From: Methylotenera_A sp046594885
Lineage (GTDB): Bacteria; Pseudomonadota; Gammaproteobacteria; Burkholderiales; Methylophilaceae
DNA: 39,774 nt
Direction: 5' to 3'
NCBI GenBank assembly: GCA_046594885.1
Contig: JBKJRD010000089.1
Coordinates: 1-39,774, forward strand
The notes under the pieces are model-generated. The model ran no database searches and was not told the origin of the DNA. It was given only the letters and a program-made list of their open reading frames with translations. Both the position numbers and the translations under genes were made by a program. This document shows positions 26,179 to 33,940 of this stretch, one piece after another. How positions within the stretch are numbered: the first letter of the stretch is position 1; the number at the start of each line of letters is the position of its first letter.

Positions 26179-27620
26179 AGACAGATAAACCAGATAATCT
26201 GCTTTTTGTGACGGGCAAGCTGGCAGAAAAAAGTTTGAATAAAGTATTGCAAACCATTCAAGCAGCTACTAAAACGCCACCATTCAAATACCGCATCGAG
26301 CAAATCGGCGTTTCAGTCGCCGCCTTAATGACGCCAGATTTAATTGCGCGCAGACTCAAAGATATTGGCAATGCTGATAAAGTGATTTTGCCAGGTTTAT
26401 GCCAAGGTGATTTAGCCAAATTGCAACATCAATATGGCGTACCAATTGAACGTGGGCCAACTGACTTAAAAGATTTGCCACAGTATTTTGGCAATAAAGG
26501 GGTTGCGCCAGACTTAACCCAATATTCAGTGCAAATTTTTGCCGAAATTGTCGATGCACCAGATTTAAGTGTAGATGCAATTTTAAAAAAAGCGTTGCAT
26601 TTTCAAGCGCAGGGCGCGAATGTAATTGATTTAGGCTGTTTGCCGGGCAAGCCGTTTGTACATTTAAAAGAGGCAATTCAAACACTTAAATCGGCTGGAT
26701 TGAAAGTCAGTGTTGATTCAATGCTTGCGGATGATTTATTGTTAGCGGGAAAATCTGGTGCAGATTATGTGTTAAGTTTGACCGAAAAAACCCTGTGGAT
26801 TGCGGATGAAATTGCTGCTACGCCAGTTTTAATTCCCGCCAAACCAGGTAATTTGCCATCGCTTTATCGCGCCATTGAGCATTGTCTTAAACGTAATAAA
26901 GCGTTTATTGCCGATGCCATTTTAGATCCTATTCATTTCGGCTTGGCTGATTCGATTGTGCGCTATCACCAATTGCGCAAAAAATATCCCACTATTCAAA
27001 TCATGATGGGAATCGGTAATTTGACTGAGTTAACCGATGCAGATACCACTGGTATTAATGCGATTTTGTTTGGCTTAATCAGTGAGTTGGATATTCAAGC
27101 GGTGCTGGCTACATCAGTAAGCCCGCATGCAGTAAACGCGATTGCAGAAGCGGATATTGCAAGGCGCGTGATGTATCGCGCAAAAAAAGATGATAGATTG
27201 CCGCGTGGTTACAGCAATGGTTTGCTTGGCTTGCATGATAGAAAGCCTTTTGCCTATAACAAAGACGAAATTGGCGAAATTGCCGCGCAAATTAAAGATC
27301 CTAGTTTTAGAATTATGGTAAGTGATGCGGGTGTGCATGTTTATAATCGTGATGGCATGCAGCAAGCCATTGACCCTTTTGCGTTTTATCCGAATCTAGG
27401 TGTGCAAGAGGATGCGTCGCATGCGTTTTATCTGGGTGTGGAGCTGGCAAAAGCGCAAATTGCTTGGCAATTAAAAAAACGTTATGTGCAAGATGAACCA
27501 TTGAATTGGGGCGTATCGAGTTTGATTGAAAAAGTGGATGACAGAAAAAGTCACCGCGACGCGTCTTTGAAAGAAAAGCGGCAACACAAACAATCAGAAA
27601 AGCACAAAAGTAATCTATGA
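26175..27620 (+). CDS. Dihydropteroate synthase-like protein of tetrahydromethanopterin synthesis
   Basis: This 481-residue protein has an N-terminal domain of about 150 residues typical of the methanopterin-linked family (LFVTGKLAEKSLNKVL, IERGPTDLKDLPQYFG). A pterin-binding TIM-barrel segment follows (GANVIDLGCLPGKPF, LKVSVDSMLADDLLLAGKSGADYVLSLTE), then a C-terminal domain ending in a basic tail. Bacteria with H4MPT-linked formaldehyde oxidation carry this protein beside other H4MPT genes. The likely job is joining the pterin precursor to the arylamine, or a related step; the exact reaction is inferred. It overlaps both neighbours by 4 bases, strong evidence of coupled translation. Confidence 0.85.
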   Translation: MKTDKPDNLLFVTGKLAEKSLNKVLQTIQAATKTPPFKYRIEQIGVSVAALMTPDLIARRLKDIGNADKVILPGLCQGDLAKLQHQYGVPIERGPTDLKDLPQYFGNKGVAPDLTQYSVQIFAEIVDAPDLSVDAILKKALHFQAQGANVIDLGCLPGKPFVHLKEAIQTLKSAGLKVSVDSMLADDLLLAGKSGADYVLSLTEKTLWIADEIAATPVLIPAKPGNLPSLYRAIEHCLKRNKAFIADAILDPIHFGLADSIVRYHQLRKKYPTIQIMMGIGNLTELTDADTTGINAILFGLISELDIQAVLATSVSPHAVNAIAEADIARRVMYRAKKDDRLPRGYSNGLLGLHDRKPFAYNKDEIGEIAAQIKDPSFRIMVSDAGVHVYNRDGMQQAIDPFAFYPNLGVQEDASHAFYLGVELAKAQIAWQLKKRYVQDEPLNWGVSSLIEKVDDRKSHRDASLKEKRQHKQSEKHKSNL

Positions 27621-28183
27621 TTTTCGAAACGATTATCACAACAGTGAATGCAGAAGGCGAGCCGCATGTTACCCCGTTTGGCGTGCGTCACGAAGGCGAA
27701 TATATCGTCATTTCGCCCTATAAACCATCCACTACTTTAGCCAATATATTAAGCACTAAACAAGCGGTAATGAATGTAAGCGATGATGTGCGCGTGTTCG
27801 CGGCAGCCTTAACCAATCGGCAGGCTTGGCAATTGCATAAAGCCAACCACGTAAACGGTTTTAGATTAGCCAATTGTTTGGCGCATATTGAATTGGCTTT
27901 AATTGAAGTGCGTGACGATGCCATTCGGCCGCAATTGGTCATGCAAAAAGTTTATGCCGCGCAACATCATGCATTTAACGGCTTTAATCGGGCACAAGCC
28001 GCCGTAATTGAGTTAGCAGTTTTGGTCAGCCGTTTACCTAGGCTGCCTAAAGAAAAAATCCAAGCGGAACTGCATTATCTGCAAATTGCGATAGACAAAA
28101 CGGCAGGTGAAAACGAACTGCTTGCATGGTCATGGTTAAACGAAAAAATCAGCCAATTTTATAAAACCGCACCACAGAAGTAA
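27617..28183 (+). CDS. DUF447 family protein (split-barrel fold) in H4MPT cluster
   Basis: This 188-residue protein starts with FETIITTVNAEGEPHVTPFGV, the usual opening of DUF447 proteins, which share the FMN-binding split-barrel fold. The following segment EGEYIVISPYKPSTTLANIL fits the same family. The C-terminal half is helical. DUF447 genes occur in archaea and in H4MPT-using bacteria next to cofactor genes; the function is not established to my knowledge. The start overlaps the previous stop by 4 bases (ATGA), and mfnB follows 8 bases later. Confidence 0.85.
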   Translation: MIFETIITTVNAEGEPHVTPFGVRHEGEYIVISPYKPSTTLANILSTKQAVMNVSDDVRVFAAALTNRQAWQLHKANHVNGFRLANCLAHIELALIEVRDDAIRPQLVMQKVYAAQHHAFNGFNRAQAAVIELAVLVSRLPRLPKEKIQAELHYLQIAIDKTAGENELLAWSWLNEKISQFYKTAPQK

Positions 28184-28191
28184 TCAATTTG

Positions 28192-28917
28192 ATGCAATTA
28201 TTGATTAGTATTAAAAATGTCGATGAAGCCATGGTAGCCCTAGAGACTGGCGTGGACATACTTGATTTGAAAGACCCTAATATAGGCGCATTAGGTGCGC
28301 TTGATTTAAAAACGACCGAACGCATATTGCAAAATATTCAAGCATTTCAAGCGTTAACTTTTCAACAATCGCAACCATTGATTAGCGCTACCGTGGGCGA
28401 AGAGCATGCGGATATGGCTGTATTGATTCAAATGATTGATATCAGAATAAAAATGGGTATCAATATGATTAAAATCGCCGTTTCTGATTTACGTAGAAAA
28501 AATCTGCTGAGCAAGCTCAACAAGCAGGCGCAGCAAGTTAAATTAGTTGCCGTATTTTTTGCCGATCAAGCGATTGATTTGGATTTTCTGCAACAATTAA
28601 AAGTGCATGGTTTTTATGCTGCTATGCTTGACACGCAAAAAAAACAGCAAAATCTAATTCAAATTTGCGCTGATGCGACTTTACAAAATTTTGTACAAAA
28701 ATGCCATGAAATTGGTTTAAAAACAGGCTTAGCTGGCTCATTAAAACCACAACATATTGCACATTTGGCTAATATCAACCCATCCTATATTGGTTTTAGG
28801 GGTGGAGTGTGTGCGGATAATCTGCGCAAGAGCATTTTAATACCTGAAAAAATCATTAAAGTAAAAAAATTGTTGCGCGAACACAACAAATGCAACGATT
28901 TAACGTACTTTAGTTGA
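28192..28917 (+). CDS. mfnB: (5-formylfuran-3-yl)methyl phosphate synthase MfnB (DUF556)
   Basis: MfnB condenses two glyceraldehyde-3-phosphate molecules to the furan precursor of methanofuran. The protein opens MQLLISIKNVDEAMVALETG and carries DILDLKDPNIGALGA, whose lysine (K27) matches the active-site lysine position of the Methanocaldococcus enzyme as I remember it; MLDTQKK around 145-151 is the second active-site region. The start is set at ATG 28192; an in-frame TTG just before it is less likely. With 241 residues it is of family size. It implies that the host makes a methanofuran analogue for the formyltransferase/hydrolase branch of formaldehyde oxidation. It is last in the operon. Confidence 0.9.
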   Translation: MQLLISIKNVDEAMVALETGVDILDLKDPNIGALGALDLKTTERILQNIQAFQALTFQQSQPLISATVGEEHADMAVLIQMIDIRIKMGINMIKIAVSDLRRKNLLSKLNKQAQQVKLVAVFFADQAIDLDFLQQLKVHGFYAAMLDTQKKQQNLIQICADATLQNFVQKCHEIGLKTGLAGSLKPQHIAHLANINPSYIGFRGGVCADNLRKSILIPEKIIKVKKLLREHNKCNDLTYFS

Positions 28918-28926
28918 AGTTTAGCG

Positions 28927-28955
28927 TTGCGCTACTAAAATAGTTTAAGTATAGT
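28927..28955 (+). promoter_or_regulatory. Candidate ompA promoter
   Basis: TTGCGC (28927-28932) and TATAGT (28950-28955) are spaced by 17 bp and would start transcription near 28962, about 39 bases before the ompA start. The -35 matches only the TTG half of the consensus. Confidence 0.45.
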
Positions 28956-29000
28956 TCGTGGGTGAACATTTGTTGTGCGTTTTTAATTAGGAGTTTGATA

Positions 29001-30089
29001 ATGAAAAAGAATTTAGTCAGTTTAGCTGTTGCAGCCACCCTTGGTTTGTCCGCTTTTGCTGTATCAGCAGAAGATATGTACCGTGGTGCTTGGTACGCAG
29101 TTCCAGGTGTTAGTTACATTAATACAGATAGTGATCTACAAGCCGACAATGATGGTGGTGTTTTCTTAAGTATCGGTAAAGAAATCAGCCAGCATTGGGA
29201 TTTACAAGGTCGTTTAGGCCACAACCGTGTTGATCAAAATACTGGTATTGCTGGTGCTAGAGGCAATTACGAACAAACTACGCTAGGTTTAGATGCCTTA
29301 TATATGTTTAGCCGCGGTAAACTTCGTCCATTCTTGTTAGCAGGTATTGGTGCAGCGCATAATGATTTAGATTATACGATTCCTGGTATTAATGCTGACA
29401 GTGATAAAACCTCTTGGATGGCAAACGTAGGCTTAGGTGCTCAAATTTTGCTAAATGATAATTTTGGTTTGCAAGCTGATTTGCGTCATCAATGGAGCAG
29501 AGCAGACATCGACTTTAATAACAGCGGTACAGAAACTGTTGGCAATACATTATTCAATTTTGGTGCGATTTTACGTTTTGGCTCACCAGCGCCAGTAGTA
29601 GCTGAGGTTGCTCCAGAGCCAGCGCCAATTGCAGCAGCACCAGAGCCAATGGCTGAGCCAGCTCCTGCACCAGTTGCTGCTCCTGTTGTATGTGCACCAC
29701 AAGTTGAAACGATTACGATTGAGGCTGAAAAATTATTTGGCTTCGATAAAGCTAAATTAGCGGATACAAGTGATCTCGACTCACAAGTTGTTGCAAAAAT
29801 GAAAGAAAATCCAATTTTTGCATCAGTTAAAATTGTTGGTCACACTGATAAATTAGGTAGTACAGAATACAATCAAAAATTGTCAGAAAGACGCGCTAAC
29901 ATGGTGCGTGATTACATCATTAGCCAAGGTATTGATGGCAGTCGTTTAGTTGCAGTAGGTATGGGTGAAAGTATGCCTAAAGTAAATTGTGATGATGTTA
30001 AAGGTCGTAAAGCACAAATTGAGTGTTTAGCACCAAATCGTCGTGTTGAAGTTGAAGCAACACGTTCTGTAGAAACTGGGTGTAACTAG
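29001..30089 (+). CDS. OmpA family outer membrane protein
   Basis: This outer-membrane barrel protein has a periplasmic peptidoglycan-binding domain. The start is ATG 29001, preceded by TAGGAG and giving a clean signal peptide (MKKNLVSLAVAATLGLSAFAVSA, cleaved before EDMYRG) in lines with family practice; an upstream TTG would add 13 odd residues. Of 362 residues, about 24-195 form an 8-strand barrel. About 200-230 are an Ala/Pro/Glu linker. About 240-355 are the OmpA C-terminal domain with VGHTDKLGSTEYNQKLSERRA and NRRVEVE. Two cysteines flank an insertion (VNCDDV, IECLAP), as in many OmpA domains. Codon use looks like that of a highly expressed gene. A strong terminator follows. Confidence 0.94.
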   Translation: MKKNLVSLAVAATLGLSAFAVSAEDMYRGAWYAVPGVSYINTDSDLQADNDGGVFLSIGKEISQHWDLQGRLGHNRVDQNTGIAGARGNYEQTTLGLDALYMFSRGKLRPFLLAGIGAAHNDLDYTIPGINADSDKTSWMANVGLGAQILLNDNFGLQADLRHQWSRADIDFNNSGTETVGNTLFNFGAILRFGSPAPVVAEVAPEPAPIAAAPEPMAEPAPAPVAAPVVCAPQVETITIEAEKLFGFDKAKLADTSDLDSQVVAKMKENPIFASVKIVGHTDKLGSTEYNQKLSERRANMVRDYIISQGIDGSRLVAVGMGESMPKVNCDDVKGRKAQIECLAPNRRVEVEATRSVETGCN

Positions 30090-30104
30090 TTTTACAGTAA
30101 TTTT

Positions 30105-30133
30105 AAAAAAGCCTCGCTCTGCGAGGCTTTTTT
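30105..30133 (+). terminator. Strong intrinsic terminator after ompA
   Basis: GCCTCGC and GCGAGGC form a perfect 7-bp GC-rich stem with a TCT loop, extended by six A-T pairs and ending in a T-run. It lies 15 bases after the ompA stop. Confidence 0.96.
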
Positions 30134-30168
30134 ATTGCCTGCATTTAAGCCTGTCATGCTTTTGTCGT

Positions 30169-30174
30169 TATAAT
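30169..30174 (+). promoter_or_regulatory. Candidate -10 element of mtaD-type gene (leaderless configuration)
   Basis: A perfect TATAAT ends 3 bases before the first ATG (30178) and 6 bases before the second (30181). Transcription would start at about the second ATG, suggesting a leaderless mRNA. No clear -35 is seen. Confidence 0.45.
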
Positions 30175-30177
30175 CAT

Positions 30178-31524
30178 ATGATGAAACAATCTGTTGATTT
30201 AATGATTGAAACGCGTTGGTTAATTCCAATCATCCCTAAAAATAACTTGTTAGCGCATCAAGCAGTTGTGATTCAATCAGGCGAAATTGTTTGTATTTGC
30301 TCTATTGATGCAGCGCGGCAAAAATATCAGCCCAATGAAGTGATTCAACTATTTGAACATGTTCTGTTGCCAGGCTTTATTAATTTGCATGCGCATGCTG
30401 CGATGAATTTAATGCGCGGTTTGGCCGATGATTTGCCACTTATGCCATGGTTAGAGCAGCACATTTGGCCAGCCGAACAAAAGCTGCTATCACCAAATTT
30501 TGTGCATGATGGTACTTTGTTAGCCTGTGCGGAAATGTTACGTGGCGGCATAACCACCTTTAATGATATGTATTTTTATCCTGAAGCAGCAGCCGAAGCC
30601 ACGATTAGAGCGGGGATGCGTGCGAATTTGGGGTTGGTTGTTTTAGAGTTTGCCACACAGTATGCCAATAATGCTGAAAGTTATATTGATAAAGGTACGC
30701 AAGCGCGCGACGCCTTAAAAAACGAGCCGCTGATTAGCTTCAGTTTTGCGCCTCATGCGCCGTATACGGTTAGTGATGAAACTTTTACTACTTTAAACAC
30801 GTTAAGTGCACAGATTAACATTGGTTTACATACGCATTTACATGAAACAATCGCAGAAATTGTGCAAAGTGAGCAACGTTATGGCATGCGGCCAGTAGCA
30901 CGATTGGCTAAACTAGGCTTGTTGGGCGCTACAACCACATTTGCGCATTGTGTGCATTTAAACCCAATTGAAGTACAGTTGCTAGCTGAAAACGGTTGCA
31001 GTATTGCGCATTGCCCAAGCGCTAATCTGAAATTAGCCAGCGGTATTGCACCTGTTGCCGATTACATTAAAGCGGGTATTAATATTGGTTTGGGTACAGA
31101 CGGCGCAGCCAGCAATAACCGTTTAGATATGTTTACTGAAATGCGGATGGCCGCATTATTAGCAAAAGCTGTTAGCGGCGATGCAACGGCAGTTTCGGCA
31201 CACCAAGCATTAGAAATGGCTACCATTAATGGTGCTAAAGCGTTGGGTGTAGATGACAAAATTGGCTCAATTGAAGTAGGCAAGCTGGCTGATTTAACAG
31301 CCATTAAGCTAGAAGACTTTAATATGCAACCTTGTTTTGATGTGATTTCACATCTGGTTTATGTGGCTGAACGCGAGCAAGTAAGTCATGTCTGGGTGAA
31401 TGGCGATTTAAAGTATCATAAACCAAACAGCAGTACAGGCATTTACAGTAACATTGAGCCACAAGAGCTGATAGATATTGTGACTAAGTGGCAAACTAAA
31501 TTGGATGCGTTTAGGTCAATTTAA
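30178..31524 (+). CDS. mtaD: TRZ/ATZ family amidohydrolase, probable MTA/SAH deaminase
   Basis: This is a zinc-dependent deaminase of the amidohydrolase superfamily acting on adenosine-type nucleosides such as 5'-methylthioadenosine and S-adenosylhomocysteine. The metal ligands are visible: NLHAHAAMNLMRG (H71, H73), GLHTHLHE, FAHCVHL and GTDGAASNN. The 448-residue length fits MtaD. The neighbours ubiG (SAM-dependent) and gph recur with this gene in betaproteobacteria and fit a role in clearing SAM by-products. The start could be either of two adjacent ATGs; an upstream -10 suggests the second. Substrate is inferred from family similarity. Confidence 0.87.
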   Translation: MMKQSVDLMIETRWLIPIIPKNNLLAHQAVVIQSGEIVCICSIDAARQKYQPNEVIQLFEHVLLPGFINLHAHAAMNLMRGLADDLPLMPWLEQHIWPAEQKLLSPNFVHDGTLLACAEMLRGGITTFNDMYFYPEAAAEATIRAGMRANLGLVVLEFATQYANNAESYIDKGTQARDALKNEPLISFSFAPHAPYTVSDETFTTLNTLSAQINIGLHTHLHETIAEIVQSEQRYGMRPVARLAKLGLLGATTTFAHCVHLNPIEVQLLAENGCSIAHCPSANLKLASGIAPVADYIKAGINIGLGTDGAASNNRLDMFTEMRMAALLAKAVSGDATAVSAHQALEMATINGAKALGVDDKIGSIEVGKLADLTAIKLEDFNMQPCFDVISHLVYVAEREQVSHVWVNGDLKYHKPNSSTGIYSNIEPQELIDIVTKWQTKLDAFRSI

Positions 31525-31556
31525 AGTCGATTCAATTATTTTAAATAAAGAAAACT

Positions 31557-32258
31557 ATGTCTAACTTCGATACAGCTGAACTCAATAAATTTAGTGAATT
31601 AGCCCATAAATGGTGGGATAAGACCAGTGAATTTAAGCCTTTGCATGATATTAACCCGTTGCGCCTCAATTATATTGATCAAGCGGTTTCATTGGCAGGT
31701 AAAACGGTACTAGACGTTGGCTGTGGCGGTGGTATATTAAGTGAATCAATGGCGCAAAAGGGCGCAATAGTCACAGGCATTGATTTAGGTGAAAAAGCCT
31801 TAAAGGTCGCGCAATTACACAGTTTAGAAAGCGGCATCAGCGTTGACTATCAATTGATTGCAGTTGAAAAATTGGCCTTAGAAGCGCCAGCCAGCTTTGA
31901 TGTAGTAACTTGCTTGGAAATGTTAGAGCATGTGCCAGATCCAGCCAGTGTGGTGCAGGCCTGCTCGCAATTGGTTAAGCCTGGCGGGCATGTTTTTTTC
32001 TCGACCATCAACCGCAATCCTAAAGCGTATTTGTTCGCAGTAATTGGTGCTGAATATGTACTCAATATGTTGCCACGCGGCACACACGATTACGCTAAAT
32101 TTATCAAGCCGTCAGAACTAGCTGCTTGGATGCGCGCTGCCGATTTATCTCTGCAACATCAAATTGGCATGAGCTATAACCCGATCACCAAGCATTATTG
32201 GATAGATAACGATGTATCTGTGAATTACATGATGCATACGGTAAGGGTTAGTGTTTGA
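31557..32258 (+). CDS. ubiG: Ubiquinone biosynthesis O-methyltransferase UbiG
   Basis: UbiG performs both O-methylations in ubiquinone synthesis using SAM. The 233-residue protein opens with the family pattern ELNKFSELAHKWWD and has the SAM-binding loop VLDVGCGGGILSESMA (residues 51-66), CLEMLEHVPDP and the C-terminal GMSYNPITKHYWI. It follows the MTA/SAH deaminase by 32 bases and overlaps gph by 4 bases, so all three are probably one operon. Confidence 0.97.
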   Translation: MSNFDTAELNKFSELAHKWWDKTSEFKPLHDINPLRLNYIDQAVSLAGKTVLDVGCGGGILSESMAQKGAIVTGIDLGEKALKVAQLHSLESGISVDYQLIAVEKLALEAPASFDVVTCLEMLEHVPDPASVVQACSQLVKPGGHVFFSTINRNPKAYLFAVIGAEYVLNMLPRGTHDYAKFIKPSELAAWMRAADLSLQHQIGMSYNPITKHYWIDNDVSVNYMMHTVRVSV

Positions 32259-32908
32259 TTCAAACCATTTTTTTTGATTTGGACGGCACGCTAGTGGATA
32301 CTGCGCCAGATTTAGGTTACGCATTAAATCTGCAACTTAACCGTCATGGTAAACAAAGTTTAAGCGATGCGGCAATAAGGCCATATGCCTCACATGGCTC
32401 GCGTGGATTGCTCAGTCTGGGCTTTGGCCTTACGCCCATGGATGACAATTTTATTGCCATGCGCGATGAGTATCTGAGCATTTACAACACGGTATTTACA
32501 CGCAGCCCAGTGTTGTTAGAAGGCATGGCTGATTTACTGCAAGCTATTGAATACAAAAGATTAAATTGGGGAATTGTTACCAATAAGCCACGCCGTTTTA
32601 CACTGCCATTAATTAAAAGTATGGGTTTGCATAAGCGGGCGGCTTGCGTGATAAGCGGTGACGATGCGCCGCAGCCTAAGCCATCGCCAGCAACCCTTTT
32701 ATTGGCTTGTCAGCAAGTTGGCGTTAAGCCTCAAAGCTGCATTTATTTGGGTGATGCAGAGCGCGATGTACAGGCTGGCAAAGCGGCAGGAATGAAAACA
32801 GTGGTGGCTTTATTTGGCTATCTTGATGCAACCGACAAGCCGCAAGAGTGGGGCGCTGACGCCTTAATAAAAACGCCAATCGAATTATTGGCACTAATTG
32901 ATGGTTAA
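32255..32908 (+). CDS. gph: Phosphoglycolate phosphatase (HAD family)
   Basis: Gph dephosphorylates 2-phosphoglycolate, partly arising from DNA repair. HAD motif I is FFDLDGTLVDTAPDLG with nucleophile D8 and acid D10; motif II is IVTNKP; motif III/IV is PKPSP...YLGDAERDVQAGKAAG. At 217 residues it has normal size. The start is TTG at 32255, overlapping the ubiG stop (TTGA), with AAGGG about 8 bases upstream; no ATG lies before motif I. The ubiG-gph pair is conserved in betaproteobacteria. It converges with recR over 44 bases without a clear terminator. Confidence 0.93.
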   Translation: MIQTIFFDLDGTLVDTAPDLGYALNLQLNRHGKQSLSDAAIRPYASHGSRGLLSLGFGLTPMDDNFIAMRDEYLSIYNTVFTRSPVLLEGMADLLQAIEYKRLNWGIVTNKPRRFTLPLIKSMGLHKRAACVISGDDAPQPKPSPATLLLACQQVGVKPQSCIYLGDAERDVQAGKAAGMKTVVALFGYLDATDKPQEWGADALIKTPIELLALIDG

Positions 32909-32952
32909 GTTTGATTTAAACTAGTGCTCATAATAGCCGTTTGCCATAATAT

Positions 32953-33549
32953 TTAAAGCTTTTTTCGACCAAGTAAGGCCATTGATAACGTTCCACTATC
33001 TACATATTCAATTTCACCACCCATTGGTAGGCCGCGCGCAATGCGGCTCACCGATACGCCACGTGTTTTAAGTAGCTCACTAATATAATGTGCGGTGGCT
33101 TCGCCTTCAACTGTGTAGTTAGTTGCTAAGATCACTTCTTGTGTAACGCCATTTTGCGCGCGTTTAATCAATTTATCCAAGTTGATTTCTTTAGGGCCAA
33201 TGCCGTCCAAAGGCGATAATCGGCCCATCAATACAAAATACATGCCGTTATACGATTGCGTTTGTTCCATCATCATTAAATCGGTTGGCATTTCAACTAC
33301 GCATAATTGCGTTTGTTCACGCTTATCTGACGTGCATAAAGGGCAAATACCAGATTCAGAAAAATTATTACATAGCGTGCAATGGCCGAGCATTTGTAAT
33401 GCATTTGCTAAGCTAGTGCCTAACTTAGCCGCACCTTTTCTATCGCGCTGTAATAGAAAATAAGCCATACGTAACGCAGATTTTGGCCCTACGCCGGGCA
33501 AACAACGCAGCGATTCAATTAACTGCTCAAGCGCGGGCGGATTTTTCAT
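32953..33549 (-). CDS. recR: Recombination mediator protein RecR
   Basis: RecR works with RecO/RecF to load RecA at gaps. The 198-residue protein has the helix-hairpin-helix LPGVGPKSALRMAYFLL, a four-cysteine zinc finger (C57, C60, C69, C72) and a Toprim domain with VVEMPTDLMMMEQT and the Walker-like GMYFVLMGRLSPLDGIGP. It is the last gene of the leftward dnaX-ybaB-recR unit and starts 60 bases after ybaB, with no obvious ribosome site. Confidence 0.97.
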   Translation of the reverse strand: MKNPPALEQLIESLRCLPGVGPKSALRMAYFLLQRDRKGAAKLGTSLANALQMLGHCTLCNNFSESGICPLCTSDKREQTQLCVVEMPTDLMMMEQTQSYNGMYFVLMGRLSPLDGIGPKEINLDKLIKRAQNGVTQEVILATNYTVEGEATAHYISELLKTRGVSVSRIARGLPMGGEIEYVDSGTLSMALLGRKKL

Positions 33550-33609
33550 CCGTAAAATAAGGATTTTGACAAGATTTTTAACACAGTATTTGCAGGCACA
33601 GTCGATTAT

Positions 33610-33918
33610 TTAAAACGGTAATTTGAAGCCAGCGGGCATCATGCCGCTCATTCGCGCACTCGATGTTGCTTCAGCTTTTGCTCTGGCATCGTTTAACGCA
33701 ATCAGCAGTAAATCTTCTAATGTTTCACGGTCATCCATCGCCGCGTCATCAATATTCACGCGTTTTATCACATTGTTGCAAGTCATACTGATTTTAACTA
33801 AGCCGTTGCTGGCAACGCCTTCTACTAATGTTTCGGCCAACTCTGCCTGCGCTTTTTGCATATTGGCTTGCATTTGTTGGGCTTGCTTCATCATATTGCC
33901 CATGCCACCTTTCATCAT
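33610..33918 (-). CDS. ybaB: Nucleoid-associated protein YbaB/EbfC
   Basis: This small dimeric DNA-binding protein is found between dnaX and recR in most proteobacteria. The start is set at ATG 33918, which follows AGGAG (complement of 33925-33929) by 6 bases, giving 102 residues beginning MMKGGMGNMMKQAQQMQANMQ. A longer reading frame extends upstream into the end of dnaX but lacks a ribosome site there and exceeds the family length. Conserved features include the Met/Gln-rich N-terminal helix and the C-terminal GMMPAGFKLPF. Confidence 0.95.
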   Translation of the reverse strand: MMKGGMGNMMKQAQQMQANMQKAQAELAETLVEGVASNGLVKISMTCNNVIKRVNIDDAAMDDRETLEDLLLIALNDARAKAEATSSARMSGMMPAGFKLPF

Positions 33919-33940
33919 GATTGACTCCTTTTCATCTTGG

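Noticed and set aside
28962..29000. Upstream TTG extension of the OmpA gene
   Set aside because: It would put 13 extra residues ahead of a textbook signal peptide, and the AGGAG site belongs to ATG 29001.
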